A DNA stretch of 64,000 bases from Flaveria trinervia (GCA_025506515.1 CM046458.1:44340574-44404573); one strand, 5' to 3'. Counted from the first letter of the stretch, positions 45,414 to 56,737 are shown. Translations and numbers: made by a program. The notes: a model not told the origin generated them from the letters alone.

Positions 45414-46300
45414 CATGGCTTCTCTAGCAGGAAAGTTGGCCCCATGTCAGACAAGACCCTGCAACGACATGTCGGTAATATAAAGGATGGCAATTGCTTA
45501 AGAAGAAGGAAGGAGATGCATGAAATAGTACAGTGGATGACTTCTAAACTAGCAACAAAACCACAACCTCAAGCTGAACCAATCCATTTCCCTTTCCACA
45601 TCAAAAATGAGCCAACCACTGGCCCATACACTCCTGAACCCACACCATCAGCCATACCCTCTTCCTCACATTTCATCATAACGACTATAACTACCCATCC
45701 TCAATCCTAAAACACTCCACCGAACCCAACCATTACCTACTTAGCCACCCAAATCATCCTCTGAACCATCCAAACCTCTTTCCTTAAAATAATTCAAGGA
45801 GATCAAGAGGAAGCTCATCAACTGCACCACTTTAAGCGATATCTATTATGAGGAGGGGTCCATCAAACTATCCTTCATTGATAGCTCCTCATGTTCCATC
45901 ACAAGAGAACAATTCCTTGATCTACCTAGAAGAACACTGGACCAAGAACTTAGACTCTTGCCAACTAACCTTGACTCTTATGGGGAAGAAGAGAAGTTGT
46001 TGAGAAGAAAGCTAGTAACTCTACAGGACAAGGGTGACAAGTTATAATCTCAATCACTTGTTCTAGAAAAAATAGTCTGGTGGAGGTTCAAAGACTATTC
46101 TCACAACTTTGTTATGGAAAGAGAGAATGATAAAGTGAATAGGCTTAATGACTCTTCCCTGCTACACTTAAGCAGATTTGACATTGCTAACTTAGTAGAG
46201 AAACCATTCTCCAAACCCTCAAACCTTGAGGTGGCTGCTCACATTAGAAATCATTTGAGCAGTCTTCATTTGGCTTAATTAACTGCAAGGGCCATGATTA
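45414..46300 (+). pseudogene. Element B ORF3, last segment
   Basis: Resumes after C2 at CATGGCTTCTC. One frame reads EMHEIVQWMTSKLATKPQPQ followed by Pro/Thr/Ser-rich sequence (TTGPYTPEPTPSAIPSSSHF). Later frames read ERENDKVNRLNDSSLLHL and similar charged pieces up to about 46290, just before the 3' LTR. A Pro-rich linker plus charged C-terminus fits the ORF3 plan of C1. It is broken by many stops. Confidence 0.5.
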
Positions 46301-46309
46301 AAGTAAGGT

Positions 46310-47142
46310 TGGCACAACTAAAACAAACACTCAGACAATTTTGGTACAGCTGATGAAGAACTTCCAAAGGCAAAAGCAGAATTTCCGAAGGCAAATGTTG
46401 TGCTTCTGAAACTCAAGTCTGAAAGATATCTGAAAAGGACTCTAACTTCCAAATACAAGGTCTTCCTTCTTCTCAAGTTCAACACTTAAAAAATTTCAAG
46501 ACAATAACTTCCGAAGCATGAAGGCCTGAAGAACAACTCAAGCCTTGGATGAATAACATCTTCCAAAGCATAGTTGCTTTGAAAGACTTGTTCTTCCAAA
46601 GCCAGTTAACCTTCAGAAGAACCTACTATGAACCATTGGACCAATTATGGTATCTTAAACACACCACTACAACCTCTGAGATACTGCATGGTGCTTTTCC
46701 ACGCTCATATAGTTAACCATACTTTATTCCCTTGTTCATCCTTTATCAGTTAGTACAGTTACCAACTTTAGTTGGTGACAAAAGGTAAGTCATGGAGATG
46801 TCATGACTACTAAATCTTAGATAGTATTTTATCTAACATACCTTACCTCTACCAATGTAGTATTTGTTTCTTCGTAGGTTTCCAGCTGATATCAAAGTAT
46901 AAATGGCTATAGATAGTAGTATATATAGTTCCTCATTGTAACTCATTAGATATGCTTGTAAGAGTCTTGTAATACTTTGAGTTGAGAAGTAATATATACA
47001 AGTATCTTGAAAACCTTCCCTTGTGTTTGTTTACTTAATATATTATTATCAACTCTTACAGGATTCTGCATCATCAATCCGAGTGTGACTTAGTGAGTTT
47101 GAGAGACTACAGTTGTGTTGAGTGACCAAACTCAATCCTACC
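46310..47142 (+). repeat. Element B 3' LTR
   Basis: 833 bp from TGGCACAACTAAAAC to CAATCCTACC. It aligns with 10371-11179 with many substitutions and indels. It contains CTTCCGAAG-type motifs at 46370-46620 and the ACCAACT-TT-AGTTGGT hairpin at 46761-46776. The preceding GATTAAAGTAAGG is a degraded polypurine tract. Confidence 0.8.
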
Positions 47143-47644
47143 TGATTGTTCAGAGATAGCTTTCAAAGCTTTGTTTAGCTCAGACCCAAAATGCTCCTTT
47201 TATTTCTTTTCTTTATCAGTAGAATCAAGGGACTTAGTTACTAACTTATCCATAGTGTCAAACACTTTTGATTACGTTTGATTATTAGAATGTTATATTT
47301 AGCAACAAGGTATCTTTTACTCACATCAATCTCCTAATCTCTTAGATCATCTACATCAAGAGCAATGTGTCAACAAGTGATCATCACACTCATCTTGTTG
47401 TTCTACAAAAGTAGATTCATCTGTTGTTCTACTTCCATTACATTCTTTTCCTGAACTTCTAAGCAAATTTCTTCTATTCCACCATCCTTATTTCCTTATC
47501 ATAATCATCTTCAAGATTGACTGTTTTAATGGTTGCAAGGTTTTTAGTTGGTGAAATAGGATTAGAAAATAGGGGTATGGAAGTTTGTTGTCTTTGAATG
47601 CGATCGGATGAGAATGGTTCTGTTGCAACAGAATTGACTAATAA
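47143..47644 (-). pseudogene. Degraded ORF3-like sequence, left of element E
   Basis: On the reverse strand frames read VATEPFSSDRIQRQQTSIPL followed by NPISPTKNLATIKTVNLEDD, then STFVEQQDECDDHLLTH and DTMDKLVTKSLDSTDKEKK plus GSELNKALKAISEQ. The Pro/Ser-rich then coiled-coil-like composition resembles Sirevirus ORF3 or the end of a gag. Element E interrupts it, and the sequence continues at 55719-56137. Its own LTRs were not found. Assignment is tentative. Confidence 0.35.
47640..47644. repeat. Target-site duplication of element E, left
   Basis: AATAA before the LTR, matched by AATAA at 55719-55723. The sequence is low-complexity but its position is exact. Confidence 0.8.
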
Positions 47645-48572
47645 TGTGGGGTTTTAACAAGTTTATCAAAGTTCATATAATCTTGTTTATATGAAAAACG
47701 AAGCGGATAATAAGTTTTAAAACATGTTAATGTGATGATTATTAAATCCATTTAATAAGCAAACCCCAAACCATGGATCATTATACGAAATAGATACAAA
47801 ACTAGTGTAAAAACAACCTTTGGAGTTGCTGGAAATCGCAAAGGTAGAGGTGAAAAGGATGAGTTTGTGGCTGAATCTTCAAAAGAGAAGACCTCAAGAG
47901 ATGATACCCCAAGCTTGTACAAACACCCACTTGCTAGGTTTTTCAACACCAACTTGTAGAACCCTCTTCAAGTTAGACTTTTCTGCCAAGAATACTTCTT
48001 TAATGCTGAAAAGTTTGTTCATCCAACTCCAAAACCGTGAATCTTTAGAGAGAGAGAGAGAGTTTCTTTTTTTTGTGTGTTGTTAGTGTTAAGTTCTGAA
48101 AAGGCAAGAGTGTGTTTGTGTTTATCAAATGATAGAGACTTGCATGTCCTAGAACAAGACAAGGGGACTCCGAAGACAAAAGGGGCGGTCGATTATGGTC
48201 CCCTTTTGGTTTCCCTCTCATTTTAAATTTTATAAAATTATACACTCTTGCACTTTTAGTTTTGTTTTATAATTAAACCATTTTAATTTTATAGCACTAA
48301 CACACATTATTATTTGTCATTGTTTAACCAATTTAAGTAATGAAACAAATAATCCCTCATGAACAAATTATCTATGTAATCTGTTTATCTACAAAGATAA
48401 TGATTTAGAAAACCCGGTTTCTAAATTGGTGCTTATATTTATTTGTGTGATCTTATCAACGAATAAATATTTATCGTGTTTGTTTGGCTTGTTATTGGGT
48501 ATGACCAGGCTTGGATCATATCACACTAGCCACATCAATTTAATATGTATCTTGGGCAGATCAAATCCAACA
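47645..48572 (-). repeat. Element E 3' LTR
   Basis: Plus strand TGTGGGGTTTTAAC to AATCCAACA (sense TGTTGGATT...CCCCACA), 928 bp. Matches 54790-55718 with scattered differences. Confidence 0.95.
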
Positions 48573-48583
48573 ATCTCCCACTT
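48573..48583 (-). promoter_or_regulatory. Polypurine tract, element E
   Basis: ATCTCCCACTT on the plus strand, AAGTGGGAGAT in sense, directly adjacent to the 3' LTR. Confidence 0.8.
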
Positions 48584-49339
48584 GCACAGATTCATAGGAG
48601 ATTGATGCAAGCAGCAAATGACGCCTAGCATCGTTTTCTACCCCTAATGTATATGACTATGTGCCATTCAATAACATCATCCCTTCAAGTACCTTATTTG
48701 AATATGATTTAGGTGAATTAATCATCTATCATTTTGTTACAGATGTCATATTTAAATCCAGAGACACAGAATGGTCATCCTCCGATGATTTAATTTTAAC
48801 AGGCCTTAGACATCTAACTCTTAACGAATAAGAGGAACAAATTCCATCTTGACTACATACGTCTCTCACAATCACCTCATGTCATACCCGAACTCAGCCT
48901 TATGTACTGCCAATATTTCAGAACAGCAAAGAACTAAGTCAAAGTACAATACTTGGTGAATATCAAGACCCAATATGTATCTCAGGTTTGAGGATAAATG
49001 ATATTCGCCTTTACTCAATATCTCTTATGACTAATCACAAGGATTCTATAAAGAATAATTGAGAGCGGGTCAGTCCTATACCTATATCCCATAGATATCA
49101 ATGAACTTTGGTAGCAACTTCTTGCTTTATATTCATACCTTATGAATATCAACCAATCCAAGTTCATTATAGTCTTACATTCACAGTTGTTCCCACAAGC
49201 ATGATCGACTACGAGCGTTTAGAATAACTTATTTATTCACGGATTTAAAACATGCTAAAATAGAAGAACAAATGAAAGTTATAGCCATATAATTAAGCCC
49301 AAAAACATAAGTTCCAATATCCAAATACAAAATATAAAA
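48584..49339. other. Element E 3' untranslated region
   Basis: About 750 bp between the pol stop and the polypurine tract. No coding sequence or repeat array seen. Confidence 0.6.
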
Positions 49340-51473
49340 TCAAATCCAGTCACTAGAATATCTAAGTCCCATGGCACAAGCATGACCTTCATGCTTTGCC
49401 TTTTCAAGGAGTTTTGAGAGTGGATCCGCAATGTTTTTATCAGTGTGAACTTTGCGAATACATATCTTTCCCTTTTCAACTTCATCCCTTATGTAGTTGA
49501 ATCTCCGCTCAATGTGCCTTGTTTTCTGATGTGCACGGGGTTCCTTGATTTGTGCAATCGCACCCTCGTTATCACAAAGAATCTCCAGAGGATCCTGAAT
49601 GGAAGGGATTACCCCTAGATCGACTATGAACTTCTTCAACCATGCAGCTTCTTGTGCTGCCAATGAAGCGGCGATGTATTCTGACTCTGTAGTGGACAAT
49701 GCTACGACTTCTTGCTTTGAGCTTTTCCAAAAAACAGCTCCTCCATTCACGAAAAAGATGTACCCCGATTGAGATCATGAATCATCTCGATCGGTTTGGA
49801 AACTCGCATCCGTGTATCCCTTTACAACGAGTTCCTCTTCACCAGACCCGTAGATCAAGAACATGTCCTTAGTCCTCCTTAGGTACTTTTGGATGTTCTT
49901 GACAGCCATCCAATGACTATCACCGGGATTTTGCTGGTATCTACTTGTCATGCTTAAAGCGTATGACACGTCTGGTCTAGTGCATATCATTGCATACATG
50001 ATGGATCCTATAGCAAATGCATATGGGACTGCCTTCATTTTATTCTGGTCCTTCTTTGAGCTTGGACATTAAGTCGTACTCAATATTGTCCCTCTCTGAA
50101 TAGGTATAGTACCTTTCTTAGAGTTTTCCATCTTGAACCTTTTTAAGATTTTGTCAATGTATGCACTTTGATTCAAACCAATCAGCCGCCTCAATCTATC
50201 CCTATAGATCTTTATTCCCAGAATATAGGTGGCTTCTCCAAGATCCTTAATGGAAAAACAACTTCCATGCCAGGTTTTTACACCTTCCAAGGTTGGAATG
50301 TCATTTCTAAATAGTAGTATGTCATCAACATACAATACTAGGAAAGTTATTATGCTCCCACTAGCCTTCTTATACACACATGCCTCATCAACATTTTTGA
50401 TGAAGCCAATTTTCTTTACCTCCTCATCAAAATGATGATTCCAGCTTCTCGACGCTTGTTTCAATCCATAGATTGATTTCTTTAACTTGCATACTTTATT
50501 AGGATGTATTGGATCGACAAAACCTTCAGGCTGAACCATATAGACATCTTCCTCAAGATATCCATTTAGGAAAGAGGTTTGACTTCCATTTGCCAAATCT
50601 CATAATCATAATGAGCTGCTATGGCAAACAATATCCTTATAGACTTTAGCATCGCAACAGGTGAGAAGTTTCATCATAATCAACCCCTTGATTTGAGTGA
50701 AACCCTTTGCTACAAGTCTAGCTTTATAAGTATCCAAGTTTCCATGCATATCGGTTTTCTTCTTGAAAACTCACTTAAATCCAACTACCTTGGAATTAAG
50801 AGGTGGTACAACAAGTTCCCAAACTTGATTGTCATACATGGATTGCATCTCTACGTTCATGGCCTCAAGCCATTTGTCACAATCCAATTGGACACTACAT
50901 CATGGTATGTGGTTGGTTCATCTGAATCTACCACATAGCATCCATCCATGAAAAATCCGTATCTTTCAGGTGGATTACTAGTTCTGCCACTTCTGCGAAC
51001 GTTTTGTGTGTATCGATCAACCACTTGACCATCTTCAACATCCTCATGTTGAGTGCTGGTTTCAACCAAATGTGCACTGGGTTGTGGTTCTTGATCCTCC
51101 TCAAGATCCAATGTTCTACTACTAGTTCCTTCCATAAGGAACTTTGCTTCTAAGAACTCACTCTTTCTAGCAACAAACACCTTTTGTTCTAGTGGATCAT
51201 AGAAATAATATCCCATAGAATCTCTAGGGTATCCTACAAAAAAGCACTTGGTGGATCGGACTTCCAATTTGTTAGGGTGGGAGTCTTAACATAAGCCTCA
51301 CAACCCCAAATCCTTAAGTACGATAGGGATGGAACTCTTCCATTCCATATTTCAAAAGGTGTCCTTTCCACCTTTTTGGTTGGGGCCATATTATAAATAC
51401 GGGCCGGGGAGAGCAAAGCGAAACCCCAAAATGATAGAGGTAATGTGCTTCTAGCCATCATAGATCGGACCAT
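49340..51473 (-). pseudogene. pol: Element E pol, C-terminal half (IN end, RT, RNaseH), frameshifted
   Basis: Continues the 51458-53356 frame after a frameshift near 51470. The integrase end reads MMARSTLPLSFWGFALLSPA, then KCFFVGYPRDSMGYYFYDP. RT segments include ARLVAKGFTQ, FLNGYLEEDVYMVQPEGFV, IYGLKQASRSWNHHFDE and LYVDDILLFRND, so the YVDD active site is intact. RNase H holds GYTDASFQTDRDDS, TTESEYIAAS and ILCDNEGAI and ends GLRYSSDWI at 49340. Further frameshifts and stops lie near 51260, 50860, 50600, 50060 and 49775. The plan is ordinary copia with no ORF3. Confidence 0.85.
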
Positions 51474-53356
51474 ATCAATAAGGTTCGATTCCTCCTCTCA
51501 GACACACCATTATGTTGTGGTGTTCCAGGTGGAGTGAGTTGTGAGACAATCCCACAACTCCTAAGATGATCTTGAAAAACATCACTTAGGTATTCACCAC
51601 CCCTATCGGTGCGGAGAACTTTAATAGATTTGTTGAGCTGATTTTCTACTTCATTCTTGAAGATTTTGAACATTTCAAAAGCTTCATCTTTGTGCCTTAA
51701 TAAGTACACATACCCATAGCGACTATAATCGTCGGAAAAGGTAATGAAGTATCTTTCACCATTCCAAGTCATTGGCTTAAAAGGACCACATACATCTGAA
51801 TGTATGATACCTAATAAATCTTTTGCCCTTTCGTTAGTTCCACTAAAGGGTGCCTTAGTCATTTTTCCTTGTAAACAAGATTCACATACATCATAGGAAT
51901 CACATTCATTTGTTTTTAAAAGACCATTCTTTTGAAGTGTTTGTATACGTTTCTTGTTTATATGACCAAGACGACAATGCCAAAGGTAGGTATCACTCAA
52001 ATCTAATTTGAGCCTTTTGGTGGTTGCTTGGTATATTGAGCTATCATATGTTGTGTTTTCATGAACCAATTCATAAATACCATTACAAGGTATTGCCTTA
52101 AAATAAAACATATGATTTAAAGAAACATGAATATCATTGTCAACAAACTTGAAATCATAATCATATTGTCTTAAACGGGAAACAGAAATTATGTTCCTAG
52201 TAAAACTAGGAGCATATAATACATTATATAAAATGACTTCCAAACCACTTGGAAGCTTCAAAATGTAGTCTCCTTGGGCTTCCACTTGGACCTTTGCACC
52301 ATTGCCCATGAAGAGACTTATTTCCCCTTTTGCATAATGCTCATTTCTTTTGAACCCCTGCAACAAATTGCAAATGTGAGTTCCACATCCGGTATCTAAT
52401 ACCCATGTGTCAGAAGAAATAACATTTAGCTCAACATGTATCATGTAAATTATACCTGATGTTTGCCCTGCGTCCCTCTTTTCTCTCAGCTCTTTGAGAT
52501 AGACTAGACAATTTCTCATCCAATGCCCTATCTCACCACATTTGAAGCATGGGTCGTTTAGAGCAACCTTTTGCTTCTTCTCCTTGGGCTTCGGAGGTTC
52601 CGCCCTAACAACCATCTTCCCCTTTCCCCCAACGTGCCCCTTTCTTTTGGCAACTGTTTCCTTGGGAGGGGGTAGAGACCTTCTTCTTCTCCCACCTTCA
52701 TTAATGGTGAGAACGGGTAAAACCCTTTTACCCATTCCCGCCTCGGCTGATTTGAGCATTGAATGAAGTTCATTTATGCTCTTGTCCCATCCGTTCATGT
52801 TGTAATTCAGAACAAATGCCTCAAATTTTTTTGTTACACCATTAAGGATCAAATCCGTGGCCAACTCCTTTGAGACTGGACAGTTTAGCCTTTGAAGGCG
52901 GTCGATATGTCTTTTCATCTTAAGAACATAAGATGAAACTGATTGGGATTCCTCCATCTGACATGCATGAAGCGCTCGAACCGTTTCGAAGCGCTCCACT
53001 CTAGCTTGTTGTTGGAACGTTTCCTGCAACTGAGTGATCATGTCATAAGCTCCATGGAGCTCATACTCCTTTTGGAGTTCGGGTGTCATACTTGCTAACA
53101 TTAGGCAAGAGACTTGGATGGAGTCTTCCACATATTTAACCCAATCATTATAGGCCTCTACATCCTCCTCGTTAGGTTCATCGTGGATGGGATCATCAAG
53201 GATGTAGGCTCGCTTTTCTTGCTTGAGAACGATTCTTAAGTTGCGATACCAATCCATGAAGTTGTTAGGTGTTAGACGATCCCTTTGAAGGATCGCCCTT
53301 AGGGATTGGTTGTTTTGGTTTGGTACATCATTATTTGCATTGTTGTTGTCGGCCAT
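51458..53356 (-). CDS. gag-pol: Element E gag-protease-integrase, long open frame (C-terminally frameshifted)
   Basis: This 632-codon open frame starts MADNNNANNDVPNQNNQSLR, the first ATG after the leader. Gag core: NFMDWYRNLRIVLKQEKR, YDMITQLQETFQQQARVERF and MKRHIDRLQRL. A single zinc knuckle CFKCGEIGHWMRNC is at about residue 270. Protease: WVLDTGCGTHIC at about residue 320. Integrase: the HHCC-type motif HCRLGHINKKRI...CESCLQGK, then IHSDVCGPF, LRTDRGGEY and NGVSERRNRTLL, so all three acidic catalytic residues are present. The frame stops at 51458 because of a frameshift just after the catalytic Glu. RT and RNase H follow in other frames. Confidence 0.9.
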   Translation of the reverse strand: MADNNNANNDVPNQNNQSLRAILQRDRLTPNNFMDWYRNLRIVLKQEKRAYILDDPIHDEPNEEDVEAYNDWVKYVEDSIQVSCLMLASMTPELQKEYELHGAYDMITQLQETFQQQARVERFETVRALHACQMEESQSVSSYVLKMKRHIDRLQRLNCPVSKELATDLILNGVTKKFEAFVLNYNMNGWDKSINELHSMLKSAEAGMGKRVLPVLTINEGGRRRRSLPPPKETVAKRKGHVGGKGKMVVRAEPPKPKEKKQKVALNDPCFKCGEIGHWMRNCLVYLKELREKRDAGQTSGIIYMIHVELNVISSDTWVLDTGCGTHICNLLQGFKRNEHYAKGEISLFMGNGAKVQVEAQGDYILKLPSGLEVILYNVLYAPSFTRNIISVSRLRQYDYDFKFVDNDIHVSLNHMFYFKAIPCNGIYELVHENTTYDSSIYQATTKRLKLDLSDTYLWHCRLGHINKKRIQTLQKNGLLKTNECDSYDVCESCLQGKMTKAPFSGTNERAKDLLGIIHSDVCGPFKPMTWNGERYFITFSDDYSRYGYVYLLRHKDEAFEMFKIFKNEVENQLNKSIKVLRTDRGGEYLSDVFQDHLRSCGIVSQLTPPGTPQHNGVSERRNRTLLIWSDL

Positions 53357-54773
53357 CTACAAGATTTTACAAAGTTCCATTTTAGTAATCGTTGGTATAA
53401 TTATATTTCATTTATTAATACCCTTTATGTCTCATAGACTGTTAATAAATAAAATTTAGAATCCAATGTTATATTTAAATATTGGTTAGGTGACCTTTAT
53501 CCCATTATTTAAATAAACAAGGTAGTCATGAATGACAATTGCAACCTATTGCAACTTCTAGTGGTATGGGATCGTTTGAACATCTTATGTCTATAACGAC
53601 ATGTTTATCCCATCAACACCTTTTGTAAAACATATTTTAGGTGATCCATTCAATATATTTTACAAATCAAGTCGTCCTACTTACACACACGTGTGAGTTT
53701 ACATCATAAGTGGTTAGGTGACCTTTATCCCACTAACATGGTATTCTCACCTCAAGTTACAAGTTCCCTCAAGGTGGTTAGGTGACCTTTATCCCATTAA
53801 AAGTTTTCAAGTAACCTAAGTGTTGTGTAAAAGGATGGTGTTTAACTTGTTTACAAAAGGAATTTACAATTTAACATTCATGTTTAAGAAAAGCATATGT
53901 ACCATATGATTGTATGCATTCAACCATATGGTACCCTATTGGTTCTTTTAAATAACACCCATTTTATTTTGCAAACCATTAACTCCTTTTATAGAACCAT
54001 TCTTTTTATGCTTAATGATGGAGAACCAATTACTTGTTAATAGCTTGTATTAATAGTCGGTTTGTTAATCACAACCAAACATCAAAACAAACATCATCAC
54101 GAGCATTCAACCAAACATACATATATGCATAACAAAGCATACTAAGTTGAGCACACTTGTTTAGCCAAAACAAGTGTGTCAAAAGGTCCTGTCCTAAGGG
54201 TTGAGAACATGACACAAGGTTGGCAAAAGGACTCCCACTTGAATCCATATCTTCAAGCATCCTCTTTGTCCATTTTCTTCAAATCTTGATCTAGAGCATC
54301 CTTACAAAATATGTATCCCAATACAATTTTTCTAGTAAAGAAAAAAAACTCCTAATCTATTTATTACAAACCATATGAATGAATAGATTACAAAACAAGA
54401 CTTGAAACATAAAAAAATTAAATTATTACATAGCCAAACGAAAATAACATGACAACCAATCAATCAATCCATAAGGTCAACGCTTTGTTATGCATAACCA
54501 AAACAACATATCCAAATATTCACCCATGATCGATATATGGCAGCCCCTTTTTAGCCCATGTTCTTGGCCAACATAACCAAGAACAAATGGGTTTTGTCCA
54601 TACAAACAAACATCTAATGACCTAGATTTTTAAAGATCCTTACATGCATAAAGTAATATCTTTACGAAATCAAAGGGGGCCATATACCAGCTCACTTACT
54701 CACGGGTATGTGGTGTCAAACACCACAAAACCGTGAACAAGTAGGGATAAAACATGTATGCATTCGTATAAGT
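53357..54773. other. Element E leader
   Basis: 1.4 kb untranslated leader between the primer binding site and gag. It contains three near-identical 21-mers (entered separately) and is otherwise AT-rich without coding potential. Confidence 0.65.
53484..53796. repeat. Three copies of a 21-mer in the leader of element E
   Basis: GGTTAGGTGACCTTTATCCC followed by A occurs at 53484, 53712 and 53776. Spacing is 228 and 64 bp. The copies are identical over at least 20 bases while the sequence between them is unrelated. Confidence 0.9.
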
Positions 54774-54787
54774 GGCTCTTGATGCCA
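54774..54787 (-). promoter_or_regulatory. Primer binding site, element E
   Basis: Plus strand GGCTCTTGATGCCA, sense TGGCATCAAGAGCC, a variant of the initiator tRNA-Met site, two bases from the 5' LTR. Confidence 0.8.
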
Positions 54788-54789
54788 TT

Positions 54790-55718
54790 TGTGGGGTTTT
54801 AACAAGTTTATCAAAGTTCATATAATCTTGTTTATATGAAAAACGCAGCGGATAATAAGTTTTAAAACATGTTAATGTGATGATTATTAAATCCATTTAA
54901 TAAGCAAACCCCAACCATGGATCATTATACGAATAGATACAAAACTAGTGTAAAAACAACCTTTGGAGCTACTGGAAATCGCAAAGGTAGAGGTGAAAAG
55001 GATGAGTTTGTGGCTGAATCTTCAAGAGAGAAGACCTCAAGATGATACCCCAAGCTTGTACAAACACCCACTTGCTAGGTTTTTCAACACCAACTTGTAG
55101 AACCCTCTTCAAGTTAGACTTTTCTGCCAAGAACACTTCTTGAATGCTGAAAAGTTTGTTCATCCAACTCCAAAACCGTGAATCTTTAGAGAGAGAGGAG
55201 AAAGTTTCTTCTTTTTGTGTGTTGTTAGTGTTAAGTTCTGAAAAGGCAAGAGTGTGTTTGTGTTTATCAAATGATAGAGACTTGCATGTCCTAGGAACAA
55301 GACAAGGGGACTCCGAAGACAAAAGGGGCGGCCGATTATGGTCCCCTTTTGGTTTCCCTCTCATTTTAAATTTTGTAAAATTATACACTCTTGCACTTTT
55401 AGTTTTTTTTTTATAAAATTAAACCATTTTAATTTTATAGCACTAACACACACTATTATTTGTCATTGTTTAACCAACTTAAGTAATGAAACAAATAATC
55501 CCTCATGAACAAATTATCTATGTAATCTGTTTATTTACGAAAGTAATGATTTAGAAAACCCGGTTTCTAAATTGGTGCTTATATTTATTTGTGTGATCTT
55601 ATCAACAAATAATATTTATCGGTGTTTGTTTGGCTTGTTATTGGGTATGACCCGGCTTGGATCATATCACACTAGCCACATCAATTTAATATGTATTTTG
55701 GGCAGATCGAATCCAACA
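54790..55718 (-). repeat. Element E 5' LTR
   Basis: 929 bp with the same termini as 47645-48572, followed by target-site duplication AATAA. Confidence 0.95.
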
Positions 55719-56137
55719 AATAATTGGGATTGGGAAGGGGAGAAAGGTTTGGTGTTTTAATTGGATGGTGAATTGAGTTGAGTAGGTGGTCATTCTGGAA
55801 GATTTATCAAACGTGTTAGTTGTGGAGAATATTGTTCTTCTTGTGGTGATGGATGTTGTGGTGCTTTATGAATGTGATAAGATCACACTTGTTCTGTTGC
55901 ACAAGTGTTAACTGATAATTAGGAGATGGAAGGTCAGAAAGGTTGGGTGCGTTCACTTAGTGGTGAATTAAGATGATCAGGTGGTGTTTGTGGTTTATTT
56001 TGCCAAAGAGGTTGGTGGTGTTTGTTGGATGTGAGCAGGTAGGTGAAATGGGTTGAACTTGTTCTATTTGTTCAGGGGACTCAACAGGAGATTCTTGTTG
56101 TTGTTGTCGGTCAATGTATATAAGCTCTTAAGGAATT
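55719..56137 (-). pseudogene. Degraded ORF3-like sequence, right of element E
   Basis: Continues 47143-47644 once E is removed. Reverse-strand frames are Pro/Gln/His/Ser-rich (RQQQQESPVESPEQIEQVQP, PTTPDHLNSPLSE-like). This fits the low-complexity linker of a Sirevirus ORF3, but no diagnostic domain is left. It ends at the proposed 3' LTR of element D. Confidence 0.3.
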
Positions 56138-56657
56138 TGTTGGCCCATGTGATCATAGAACAGTGCAAATGGTATTAAGAATCGTTCAATATCTAACAAA
56201 TACACTAAACAACAATATCAAAGAGGATTGAACACAATGAGAACTCATTCATAATAAGACAATGATGAGTGATAATCAATAACATAAAGCACACGGATAA
56301 TTCTGTGTATTAACTACGTGAAATGGTAACTTGCAACAATGATAATTGATTATGTTTTTTGCAAGCTTACCCTACAATAGAAAGAAACAAAACAATATAT
56401 AGCAGTTTATAGTTTCGCAGACAGTTTCGCTGTCAGCGAAACTGCACTGCCGAAACTATAGTTTCGCTAGGCGAAAAAGTAGATTCACCGGCGAACAAAA
56501 CAACAAACTGTGACCGAACTTACAGTTTCGCTCACAGTTTCGCAAGATTTCCAAATCATAAATCTAAGTACTTACAAAAGGAAACTAACAAAAGACCTAT
56601 TACAAGTAAAAGTAAACAACCTAAACTAAGGTGAGTCCAACCTATTCATGATCTTCA
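56138..56657 (-). repeat. Element D putative 3' LTR
   Basis: Plus-strand ends are TGTTGGCCCATG and GATCTTCA, adjoining the C-rich tract ATAGTCCCCCTAGG (polypurine tract in sense). A sense TATA box (CTATATATT) at 56393-56402 follows the AGTTTCGC array, the Sirevirus order. About 520 bp. Boundaries are not confirmed by a partner LTR. Confidence 0.55.
56405..56545. repeat. AGTTTCGC/GCGAAACT palindromic array in LTR D
   Basis: At least ten half-sites in both orientations. The best is a perfect 11-bp inverted repeat CAGTTTCGCTG / CAGCGAAACTG with one central base at 56422-56444. The array lies directly upstream (in sense) of the TATA box. Confidence 0.9.
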
Positions 56658-56672
56658 ATAGTCCCCCTAGGT
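56658..56672 (-). promoter_or_regulatory. Polypurine tract, element D
   Basis: ATAGTCCCCCTAGGT on the plus strand, ACCTAGGGGGACTAT in sense, next to the proposed 3' LTR and after the ORF3 stop. Confidence 0.6.
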
Positions 56673-56737
56673 TGGAGCTCACCATCTTCACTCGGCTTGA
56701 TTAGTATCTTTAGTTCTAGTGCTTTTGTTGCTTTAGA

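Larger units (their letters stand above)
10371..47142 (+). mobile_element. Old Ty1/copia (Sirevirus-like) element B, interrupted by C1 and C2
   Basis: Diverged direct LTRs at 10371-11179 and 46310-47142 bracket gag, pol, a spacer and a third ORF, all in plus orientation. Elements C1 (19686-31780) and C2 (32967-45408) are inserted in the third ORF, each with a perfect 5-bp target-site duplication. Removing them leaves about 12.2 kb, a normal Sirevirus length. All genes are riddled with stops. The flanking 5-mers (AAGGC and TGATT) do not match, so the outer target-site duplication has decayed or the ends are slightly misplaced. Confidence 0.8.
47645..55718 (-). mobile_element. Ty1/copia element E (non-Sirevirus), full length
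   Basis: 8.07 kb in minus orientation with ~928-bp LTRs, primer binding site, a single gag-pol region and a polypurine tract, flanked by AATAA. It has no third ORF and no palindromic array. Gag is short with one CCHC knuckle, unlike B, C and D. It belongs to another copia lineage (Tork/TAR-like by general appearance, not verified). The LTRs are similar, with roughly 15-20 substitutions by eye, so it is fairly young. Confidence 0.95.

Noticed and set aside
45357..45710. Plus-strand frame that looks like a gene start
   Set aside because: It begins inside the C2 LTR and runs into the element B ORF3 remnant, a chimera of the insertion junction.
52542..52766. Plus-strand frame inside element E
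   Set aside because: Antisense shadow of the gag region of the long minus-strand frame at 51458-53356.
47143..56137. Treating the sequence around element E as the remainder of element D
   Set aside because: It lies outside the proposed D 3' LTR and polypurine tract and its frames do not join D ORF3, so it is more likely a separate, older element.
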